A stretch of 7,942 nucleotides of DNA from Kocuria sp. (GTDB taxonomy: Bacteria > Actinomycetota > Actinomycetes > Actinomycetales > Micrococcaceae): contig JAKDKI010000090.1 in NCBI GenBank assembly GCA_030453435.1, forward strand, positions 1-7,942. Direction: 5' to 3'. A program made the position numbers and the translations under genes. Below, piece after piece: positions 1-5,001 of this stretch; the stretch's first letter is position 1; each line of letters opens with the position of its first letter. The notes under the pieces were generated by a model. It was given only the letters and a program-made list of their open reading frames with translations, made no database searches and was not told where the DNA came from.

Positions 1-1
1 G

Positions 2-787
2 GTCCTGAAGCTCTCCCGCCAGCCCTACTACCGCTGGCGCCACCAGCAGGTCACCCAGGCTGAGCTGACTGAGGCCTACCGCGCCAACGCGTTACTGGAC
101 GCCCACGTCGACGACCCCGAGTACGGGTACCGGTTCCTGGTCGGCGAAGCCGCCGAGGCCGGCGAAGTGATGTGCCAGCGGACGGCATGGAGCATCTGCC
201 GGGACAACCAGTGGTGGTCCGTGTTCGGGAAGAAGCGCGGCAAGAACGGAAAGCGTCCCGGGCCACCGGTCCACGACGATCTCGTGAAGCGGGACTTCTC
301 CGCCGATGACGTCAACGAACTGTGGCTGACCGACATCACAGAGCACTGGACCGACGAGGGAAAGCTCTACCTCTGCGCCATCAAGGACGTGTTCTCAGCC
401 CGGATCGTCGGCTACTCGATCAGCGACCGTATGAAGGCGCGACTGGCGGTGAACGCCCTGGACAACGCCGCTTCCCGCCGCGGTGACGTCGCTGGCTGCA
501 TCGTGCATTCGGACCGAGGATCCCAGTTCCGGTCACGCAAATTCGTGCAGACGTTGAACCGTCATCACCTCATCGGATCGATGGGGAGAGTCGGTGCCGC
601 TGGGGACAACGCCGCGATGGAGTCCTTCTTCGCCCTGCTGCAAAAGAACGTCCTGGACCGGAAGCGGTGGCGGACCCGCGACGAGCTCCGGATCGCGATC
701 GTTACCTGGATCGAACGCAAGTATCACCGCCGCCGTCGACAGGCCCGTCTGGGTCGATTGACCCCATCGAATACGAGACCATCATGA
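2..787 (+). CDS. IS3-family transposase OrfB, 5'-partial, C-terminal frameshift
   Basis: This is a DDE (rve-type) integrase-core transposase that catalyses strand transfer for element A. The frame is open from base 2, so the start lies outside the window. The N-terminal part has the SRQPYYRWR segment typical of IS3 OrfB (HTH_21-like), followed by the catalytic core. The catalytic residues are intact: Asp of LWLTDITEH (codon 332-334), Asp of HSDRGSQF (512-514) and Glu of AAMESFF (620-622). The last two are 35 residues apart, the D35E spacing of the family. The arginine-rich YHRRRRQARLGRLTP tail is present, but the frame then shifts. At the C run 762-765 one base appears to be missing, so the protein ends SNTRPS at TGA 785-787. 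The expected IEYETIMNP tail continues in the next frame to TAA 811-813. The catalytic core is whole, so the effect on activity is unclear. Confidence 0.85.
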   Translation, partial: VLKLSRQPYYRWRHQQVTQAELTEAYRANALLDAHVDDPEYGYRFLVGEAAEAGEVMCQRTAWSICRDNQWWSVFGKKRGKNGKRPGPPVHDDLVKRDFSADDVNELWLTDITEHWTDEGKLYLCAIKDVFSARIVGYSISDRMKARLAVNALDNAASRRGDVAGCIVHSDRGSQFRSRKFVQTLNRHHLIGSMGRVGAAGDNAAMESFFALLQKNVLDRKRWRTRDELRIAIVTWIERKYHRRRRQARLGRLTPSNTRPS

Positions 788-819
788 ACCCGGCCGTGAG
801 CCTCGCGGCCTAACACCCC

Positions 820-822
820 AAC
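820..822 (+). repeat. Target-site duplication AAC, left copy of element B
   Basis: AAC directly precedes the left inverted repeat. The same AAC directly follows the right inverted repeat at 2093-2095. Three bases is the normal duplication length for IS3-family insertions. AAC is not part of the inverted repeat, because the repeat would require GTT on one side. Confidence 0.75.
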
Positions 823-848
823 TGACCTGACCTATGGCTCGGTTTCCA
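823..848 (+). repeat. Left terminal inverted repeat of element B
   Basis: It begins TGACCTGACCTATGG and continues to GGTTTCCA. It pairs with the reverse complement of 2067-2092, with mismatches only at the 16th and 18th bases. The first ten bases are a tandem TGACC TGACC. Confidence 0.92.
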
Positions 849-890
849 GTTGACGTCGCTAGCCGACGGTCTTCATGGAAGGCTCAGCAC

Positions 891-1190
891 ATGCCCAGTC
901 CGTACCCTCCGGAGTTCCGCGCTCGTGCGATCGCTCTGGTCCGCGAAGGCCGTCAGGTCAAGCAGACCGCGCACGATCTCGGTATCCACCAGGTCACCCT
1001 CCACACCTGGCTTCGCCAGGACGACATCGACCACGGCCGCCGGCCTGGACTCAGCAGTCGTGAGTCCGCCGAGCTCCGCACGGCACGCGGCCGCATACGG
1101 CAGCTTGAACAGGAGATCGCGATCCTCCGCCGTGCCGCGACGTGGCTCGATGAGGAGGAAGGAGTGGACCCAAAAGGGCGCACCCGGTGA
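891..1190 (+). CDS. IS3-family transposase OrfA (HTH protein), element B
   Basis: This 99-residue protein is the DNA-binding half of the IS3 transposase. It probably recognises the element's ends and pairs with the OrfAB fusion. Residues 5-45 (YPPEFRARAIALVREG... HQVTLHTWLRQ) form the HTH_Tnp_1 helix-turn-helix, and residues 62-85 (LRTARGRIRQLEQEIAILRR) look like the leucine-zipper/coiled coil that follows it in IS3 OrfA. The ATG at 891 was chosen because GGAAGG lies seven bases upstream and the family normally begins with a short segment before YPPEFR. The frame could open at 834, but that stretch lies in the terminal repeat. The stop TGA (1188-1190) overlaps the start region of orfB. The site for a -1 shift into orfB lies at Lys95. 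Confidence 0.9.
   Translation: MPSPYPPEFRARAIALVREGRQVKQTAHDLGIHQVTLHTWLRQDDIDHGRRPGLSSRESAELRTARGRIRQLEQEIAILRRAATWLDEEEGVDPKGRTR
1152..1175 (+). promoter_or_regulatory. Programmed -1 frameshift signal: SD-like stimulator plus C CCA AAA
   Basis: In the orfA frame, codons CCA AAA (1170-1175) preceded by C1169 form the heptamer C CCA AAA. This fits the X XXY YYZ rule: both tRNAs can re-pair after a -1 slip, giving CCC AAA. A purine-rich Shine-Dalgarno-like GAGGAGGAAGGAG tract (1152-1164) ends five bases upstream, similar to the internal SD stimulators known from other IS3-family elements. Slipping would give a 397-residue OrfAB: 95 residues of OrfA, four linking residues (RAHP), then OrfB. 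The tract is too far from GTG 1187 to be an ordinary RBS for orfB. Confidence 0.72.
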
Positions 1191-2083
1191 TCGACCGACT
1201 CGTCGACGCCGGAGCCCCGGTCCACACCTGCTGCCGCCTGCTGGGCGTCTCCCGGCAGGGCTACTACCGCTACCGGAAGCGTCCCACCAGTGCCACCGAG
1301 CTCCGCCGCCGCTGGCTGACCGGCTTGATCCGCGAGATCCACATCGCCTCTCGCGGCACCTACGGCTACCGTCGGATCCACGCCGAGCTCACCATTGGCA
1401 TGAACATTCCCTGCTCGAGCCGCCTCGTCTCAGTGCTGATGACCCGCGCGGGGATCGGAGGACTCCCTGGGCCGGTGCGTATCAAGCGCCTCAAGGGAGT
1501 CGCCACGGCAGATGACCTGGTGAACCGGAAGTTCCATCGCCTAACTCTGAACGAACTGTGGGTCACTGACATTACCGAGCATCCCACTCGAGAGGGCAAG
1601 GTCTACTGCGCCGCGGTCCTGGATGCCTGCAGTCGCAAGATCATCGGCTGGGCCATCGACTCTAAGCAGGACTCCACCCTGGTGGTGAACGCCCTGGACA
1701 TGGCCATCCGAGCACGCCAACCGGCCCCCGGAGGGGTCGTGCATGCAGACCATGGAGTGCAGTTCACCTCGTGGGTCTTCACCCAGAAGATCCGCTCCGC
1801 GGGCCTGTTGCCCTCGTTCGGCACCGTCGGCGATGGCCTCGACAATGCGATGATGGAATCGTTCTGGTCGAGCATGCAGATCGAACTGCTCAACCGGAAG
1901 AAGTGGAAGACCCGGGTCGAGCTCGCGAACGCGATCTTCGAGTACATCGAGGTGTTCTACAACCGTCGCCGCCGGCACTCCTCCCTCGAGTACGCGACAC
2001 CCCACGACTACGACCTCGCCCGCACCCCGCGGACACTCACCCCTACCGGAAGCAAGCGACCAAGAGTGGAAACCAAACCATAG
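1187..2083 (+). CDS. IS3-family transposase OrfB (DDE core), element B
   Basis: This is the catalytic half of the element B transposase, 298 residues counted from GTG 1187. It is probably made mainly as the OrfAB fusion by -1 frameshifting at 1169-1175, and the GTG start is only nominal. Residues 15-35 (CCRLLGVSRQGYYRYRKRP) are the usual HTH_21-type N-terminus, and the rve integrase core follows from about residue 115. The catalytic residues are Asp128 (LWVTDITEH), Asp188 (HADHGVQF) and Glu224 (AMMESFW), with exactly 35 residues between the last two. The second motif reads HADHG rather than the commoner HSDRG. The C-terminal YNRRRRHSSLEYATP motif is intact. The gene ends nine bases before the right end of the element. 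Confidence 0.93.
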   Translation: MIDRLVDAGAPVHTCCRLLGVSRQGYYRYRKRPTSATELRRRWLTGLIREIHIASRGTYGYRRIHAELTIGMNIPCSSRLVSVLMTRAGIGGLPGPVRIKRLKGVATADDLVNRKFHRLTLNELWVTDITEHPTREGKVYCAAVLDACSRKIIGWAIDSKQDSTLVVNALDMAIRARQPAPGGVVHADHGVQFTSWVFTQKIRSAGLLPSFGTVGDGLDNAMMESFWSSMQIELLNRKKWKTRVELANAIFEYIEVFYNRRRRHSSLEYATPHDYDLARTPRTLTPTGSKRPRVETKP

Positions 2084-2092
2084 GTCAGGTCA
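2067..2092 (-). repeat. Right terminal inverted repeat of element B
   Basis: It ends ...CCATAGGTCAGGTCA on the plus strand. Read inward on the minus strand it matches the left repeat at 24 of 26 positions. It is followed by the AAC target duplication (2093-2095). Confidence 0.92.
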
Positions 2093-2119
2093 AACTGTCA
2101 CCTAACGGTGCGGCAGTCC
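2093..2119 (+). mobile_element. Right tip of element A, displaced by element B
   Basis: If B and one AAC copy are removed, the TAA stop of A is followed by caccccaac and then TGTCACCTAACGGTGCGGCA and GTCCC. This has the short 3' untranslated length and GTCCC-type terminus expected at the end of an IS3 element. The outer edge near 2119 is an estimate, because the matching left inverted repeat lies outside the window. On the minus strand this tip supplies the last codons of the gene at 2098-2304. Confidence 0.5.
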
Positions 2120-2304
2120 CGTTCGCGCTCTTCCAGGGCGCGGGTGAGCGACACGGCCTGCTCCATGATGTGACGGCGGGCCCTGCTCTCGTGGTCGGAC
2201 TCGCTACTTGCTTCGTGTTCTTCGACCCAGTCATCCCACTGGGCGAGTACGTCGAGCAGGTCACTGCTCGTGTTCTCATGCCGGCAGTAGCTCATGTTCG
2301 ACAT
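2098..2304 (-). CDS. Small acidic 'MSYCR'-type protein, C-terminus replaced by IS end
   Basis: This 68-residue protein of unknown function begins MSNMSYCRHENTSSDLLDVL. Short proteins starting MSYCR(F/W)ENT are known from phages and other mobile elements in many bacteria, but no molecular role is established that I can name. It is acidic and predicted helical, with no membrane segment. The ATG at 2304 was chosen because GAGGAG lies six bases upstream; a second ATG at 2295 (MSYCR) is an alternative. The last seven codons (RDCRTVR) and the TGA stop fall inside the putative right tip of element A, so the natural C-terminus was probably lost and the present one is a hybrid. The gene runs opposite to everything else in the left half of the window. 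Confidence 0.62.
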   Translation of the reverse strand: MSNMSYCRHENTSSDLLDVLAQWDDWVEEHEASSESDHESRARRHIMEQAVSLTRALEERERDCRTVR

Positions 2305-2492
2305 CACGGTCTCCTCACCCTGGTCAACGATTTCTGGTTCACCTAAGGTATGAAACCCCGCCGGGTGCAAGAGAACGCACGCCAAGTTCCTTCCGTCTTG
2401 GCCGCGGTACTGCGACGAGGGCCCTCAGTCAGGAGACCTCTTCCGTGTCACCCATCCCCTCAGGCATTACGCCGGCCTACCGAAGCGAGTAA

Positions 2493-2507
2493 TCGAACAT
2501 TGTTCGA
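2493..2507. repeat. 15-bp perfect palindrome, possible operator
   Basis: TCGAACATTGTTCGA consists of two 7-base arms (TCGAACA and TGTTCGA) around a single T. It resembles the actinobacterial SOS/LexA box TCGAAC-N4-GTTCGA, but the spacer here is three bases instead of four. It lies about 190 bp upstream of the minus-strand gene at 2304, so it could serve that gene or a lost one. A dimeric repressor site is plausible, but the identity of the regulator is unknown. Confidence 0.35.
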
Positions 2508-2915
2508 ACTGCGACGGTGGGGTAGCGGCACCAGTCTTCGCCGCCCCGCAACCCCTCCTCAACCCCGGTCGCGACGCAGCCCCAGAGCTCCAGCTCGGGT
2601 CCGCAAGTCTGACGGCAAACTATCCGGCTTCCGTGAAAATCGATGTTTGACGCTTAGATCTGCGCCTGGCACTGACACCGATCCCGGCTCCTAGCATGTC
2701 AACCCGTTGCATCGTGCTTAGGCCGGTAGCGTTGACGTCCATCGATCTTCAGCTCGTATCCGCAGACCGCCCGGCGCGCCCGGCGAGGGGCGGAGCCGCG
2801 CACTCGTTTCCCTCGCGGACTGAGCCGAAGATCATCCGTCCACCACCCTTCCCCCGGAACCAACTCCCAGCGTTCGACTCAAGGCAGAGGGAAGCGGGCT
2901 CCACTGAGGCCTCGT

Positions 2916-3248
2916 GTGGTGCCGCTGGTCTATGACGAGCGAACCTGCGTGCATCCCAACCAGGAGCGCGCCCCTCAAATCGGCCAGATCATCCGCGATG
3001 CCACCCGGGACATCCTTGGGGGAAGCTTCCTGCACCTGATCGCGACACGCCTCGAAGACGCAGGTCCCGCGGCAGAAGGTCCCTTCGATCCTGCCCTCCA
3101 AACAAGCGACTGGGACAGCAGAACCGATCGTGGGCTTCGCCTTCGGATGGTCAATGCTCGAGTCACTCGGCTGCTGCTTGCCCTGAGCCTCGCGCCGCTC
3201 GCGGTTGCACCTCGTGACCGTCCGCTATACCGTACCCGGACATCCTGA
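2916..3248 (+). CDS. Hypothetical protein or gene fragment, unrecognised
   Basis: I do not recognise this frame. About 45 codons (roughly 2922-3055), including ERTCVHPNQERAPQIGQIIR and DILGGSFLHLIATRLEDAG, have high GC at third positions and a balanced, protein-like composition, unlike the neighbouring frames. After that the translation drifts to Arg-rich sequence typical of chance reading. The frame stays open upstream of GTG 2916 without a clear ribosome binding site. This suggests a surviving piece of a degraded gene. It could equally be a chance ORF. Confidence 0.27.
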   Translation: MVPLVYDERTCVHPNQERAPQIGQIIRDATRDILGGSFLHLIATRLEDAGPAAEGPFDPALQTSDWDSRTDRGLRLRMVNARVTRLLLALSLAPLAVAPRDRPLYRTRTS

Positions 3249-3498
3249 ATACAGAAACACCATCTAGAGCCTGACAGCCCAGCTGAGGACATGTAGGCGC
3301 TGATAATGGCGCGTTCTCGCCAGGACGGCTAGTCAGACACTCAGCTCGATGGATGGTCAGCGCGCAGTGCACCCGCTTTGTCCCCTAGGACTATTTTCCA
3401 CGCCTCTCACATCAAGGAGTAGGAGTTTCGAGAGTCGTGTAGCGGATCGAGGAAATGAATGCCTCGCGATAAATACACTGTCGCTTCTAGCAATCGCG

Positions 3499-3506
3499 AA
3501 GGAGAT
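3499..3506 (+). promoter_or_regulatory. Ribosome binding site for the bacteriocin-precursor gene
   Basis: AAGGAGAT lies 7 bases before ATG 3514 and supports that start rather than the internal ATG at 3856, whose upstream GGCGGGG is too close to be a good site. Confidence 0.75.
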
Positions 3507-3513
3507 CTGAAAG

Positions 3514-4677
3514 ATGTCAAAGGATGGCAGGCCCAGCGGACTGTACCTCGGATACGATGCGGGCTGTCTGAAATGTTCGACTATCGCGACACGCATTGAA
3601 GACGAAGTAGGAGATCAGCTGACACTGATCCCACTCGCCTCTCCCCAGATGCGTGGATGGCGAGAAGAACTCCTCGGCGAAGACGCCAGGTGGGCCCCGA
3701 CGCTCGTGCGTGTATCGGGCGAGCAGGAACGCGCATACCTTGGTTGGCAGATCGGCCCGCCCCTTGCGTCCGCACTGGGCCCAAAGAAGTCTCTAAAGGT
3801 CCTCAGCACCCTGGGGAGCGATCAACTCACCGAGACTCCCACGCGCGGCGGGGTAATGCAGGTCTCTCTCAACCGCAGAGCAATGCTCTGGGGAAGCGCG
3901 GTCGTTGCTGGCATGGCGATCCTAATGGGGCGGTCGAACCCTGCCTTTGCGGGGACGGGCAACGCGGCAGGGGACCTCACGGTCGACAATGTTGAGGTCT
4001 TGCATGGCAGCGAGATGATGAGCGAGCTCAGAGCACACCTGTCCGCTCCAGATGCCGCCAACGTTGTATCTGGTAGCTCTCTAGGAGGGCGGGCGCGAAC
4101 CGCATCATCGCTCACAGCGATACCTTCAGAAGCGTTCATGGAGGCTTCAGCGACCACAGGCGAAAGTGCGCCTGACGAGGACGTCTCTGAGGTGCAAGCA
4201 ACTCGGGCCACGTATTCCAATGGAGTAGTAGAGTCCGCAGTCGCGATCTACAACCACGAGAGTAAGACCATGATCGTCTCAAGGACTATGGACAGTCCGA
4301 TAGACGGCGTATCCTCTGTGGTTCGGCGGCTCGCCGTCACCCCTGACAAACTCAGCATGGTGATCCAAAGCATCAATGGGTCCGTTCCGAGCGAGATCGA
4401 TGTAGCGGATATCTCGACGCTGGCGGACGATCCGTGCGGCGGGTGCGCAGGCGGACCAGGCGACTATAGCAGAAAGCGTTTGCAGGACGTATGCAATTGG
4501 GAGCTGACGCTCAACTGCGCCAGGGACGCAGGACTCTGCGCAGCCTGCATCCCTACGGTTATCGGCAGCGTCGCCGCAGTACTTCTGTGCATCGGTGCCC
4601 AGTGCGGATGGGCGACCCTCGACTCGTGCTGTACGTCCGCGTCAAGCGCGTGTGTGCATTGCGGTGGACAGACCTGA
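3514..4677 (+). CDS. Trx/DCC-like domain fused to a Tat-exported halocin C8-like bacteriocin precursor
   Basis: The 387-residue product has two parts. Residues 8-101 resemble a DCC/thioredoxin-like domain: LGYDAGCLKC with Cys18-x2-Cys21, then a WAPTLVRV strand. From Met115 a second unit starts like a separate secreted protein: twin arginines 121-122 (LNRRAMLW), a hydrophobic stretch 124-140, and a likely signal-peptidase site AFA146/G147. A Ser/Ala/Glu-rich prodomain follows (147-305). The C-terminus (306-387) has twelve cysteines (308, 311, 327, 335, 342, 345, 359, 364, 372, 373, 380, 383), three of them in CxxC pairs, around a hydrophobic core. From Met115 the length is 273 residues. The archaeal halocin C8 precursor is 283 residues, with a Tat signal, an N-terminal immunity region and a 76-residue ten-cysteine peptide, so the match is in architecture and Cys pattern. 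The active peptide would be the C-terminal 80 or so residues, outside the cell. Codon use looks less GC-rich than the flanks, suggesting transfer. Target and toxicity are inferred. Confidence 0.72.
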   Translation: MSKDGRPSGLYLGYDAGCLKCSTIATRIEDEVGDQLTLIPLASPQMRGWREELLGEDARWAPTLVRVSGEQERAYLGWQIGPPLASALGPKKSLKVLSTLGSDQLTETPTRGGVMQVSLNRRAMLWGSAVVAGMAILMGRSNPAFAGTGNAAGDLTVDNVEVLHGSEMMSELRAHLSAPDAANVVSGSSLGGRARTASSLTAIPSEAFMEASATTGESAPDEDVSEVQATRATYSNGVVESAVAIYNHESKTMIVSRTMDSPIDGVSSVVRRLAVTPDKLSMVIQSINGSVPSEIDVADISTLADDPCGGCAGGPGDYSRKRLQDVCNWELTLNCARDAGLCAACIPTVIGSVAAVLLCIGAQCGWATLDSCCTSASSACVHCGGQT

Positions 4678-4710
4678 TCCTGACTGTTCCATCGCCGAAT
4701 ACATCCTCAA

Positions 4711-4727
4711 GACGAAGAGAGGTGAGA
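4711..4727 (+). promoter_or_regulatory. Ribosome binding site for the small membrane protein gene
   Basis: A purine-rich stretch GAAGAGAGGTGAGA lies immediately before ATG 4728, with GAGAGG as the likely core. It lies in the 50-base gap after the bacteriocin-precursor gene, consistent with co-transcription. Confidence 0.55.
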
Positions 4728-4925
4728 ATGCGCCCTAGCAAAGGTCGTGTGGTGCTCCTTTGCGTAGTTGCTGCGATCGCGCTTGGAGCATGTCTCCACG
4801 CTTTCGTCACCGAAGGCATCGGGATTTCCAGCATAGTTTCCGCACTACTGGCCCTGGTCCTCGCGTCCGAAGCAACCAGACAATTCCGAAGCGACCCCGG
4901 ACGGCAAGGAGAAGAGGATTCCTGA
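4728..4925 (+). CDS. Small two-helix membrane protein, candidate immunity factor
   Basis: The 65-residue product has a short basic N-terminus (MRPSKGR) and two predicted membrane helices, at about residues 8-27 (VVLLCVVAAIALGACLHAF region) and 31-48 (IGISSIVSALLALVLAS). A hydrophilic, charged tail follows (EATRQFRSDPGRQGEEDS). No family is recognised. It lies 50 bases after the bacteriocin-like precursor on the same strand and its end overlaps the open frame of the next gene, so the three probably form one operon. Small membrane proteins encoded directly after a bacteriocin gene are often immunity proteins or export aids, so immunity is the leading inference, not something the sequence shows. 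The start ATG is supported by the GAGAGG tract upstream. Confidence 0.72.
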   Translation: MRPSKGRVVLLCVVAAIALGACLHAFVTEGIGISSIVSALLALVLASEATRQFRSDPGRQGEEDS

Positions 4926-5001
4926 CACCCCCGCCGCGCCACCAGAAACACAACCGTCCGACTTCCCCAGTGGGGCGCTCGTAGCGACCGGTGAAGACGC
5001 C

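Larger units (their letters stand above)
1..822 (+). mobile_element. IS3-family element A, left part (5' end outside window)
   Basis: This is the body of an IS3-family insertion sequence. It carries an OrfB transposase that starts before the window. The original stop codon (TAA 811-813) is followed by only nine bases before the terminal repeat of a second element at 823. The sequence resumes after that second element at 2093 and appears to end near 2119, so element A is split by a nested insertion close to its right end. The left end and its inverted repeat cannot be seen. Confidence 0.8.
823..2092 (+). mobile_element. Complete IS3-family element B (1270 bp), nested in element A
   Basis: The element is bounded by 26-bp imperfect terminal inverted repeats (823-848 and 2067-2092, 24 of 26 matching, both beginning TGACCTGACCTATGG read inward). 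It is flanked by a direct AAC repeat (820-822 and 2093-2095), the 3-bp target duplication usual for this family. It contains overlapping orfA and orfB in the -1 arrangement with a slippery heptamer. Both frames are intact, the DDE triad is complete, and the ends match, so the copy looks recent and potentially active. Confidence 0.93.
2305..3513. other. 1.2-kb region without a convincing intact gene
   Basis: Most open frames here are rich in Arg, Pro and Ser and lack a ribosome binding site, as expected of GC-rich non-coding DNA. Two things stand out: a 15-bp palindrome at 2493-2507 and a coding-like stretch within 2916-3248, both listed separately. Just before the bacteriocin-like gene the DNA becomes more AT-rich (GATAAATACACTG at 3468-3480). 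TACACT at 3474-3479 could be a -10 element, but no good -35 sits at the right distance, so no promoter is called. The region looks like decayed genes plus the upstream regulatory zone of the cluster. Confidence 0.55.

Noticed and set aside
2350..2694. Plus-strand frame of 114 codons
   Set aside because: The translation is dominated by Arg, Pro and Ser, has no ribosome binding site and no recognisable motif. It is typical of chance reading in GC-rich DNA.
2832..3101. Minus-strand frame of 89 codons
   Set aside because: It is antisense to the better coding-like plus frame at 2916-3248 and has no start signal.
3474..3479. TACACT as a -10 promoter element before the bacteriocin-precursor gene
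   Set aside because: No acceptable -35 hexamer is found 16-18 bases upstream, so a promoter cannot be called from sequence alone.
3822..4220. Long minus-strand frame inside the bacteriocin-precursor gene
   Set aside because: It is a shadow of the plus-strand gene, which has a ribosome binding site, a Tat signal and a patterned Cys-rich domain.
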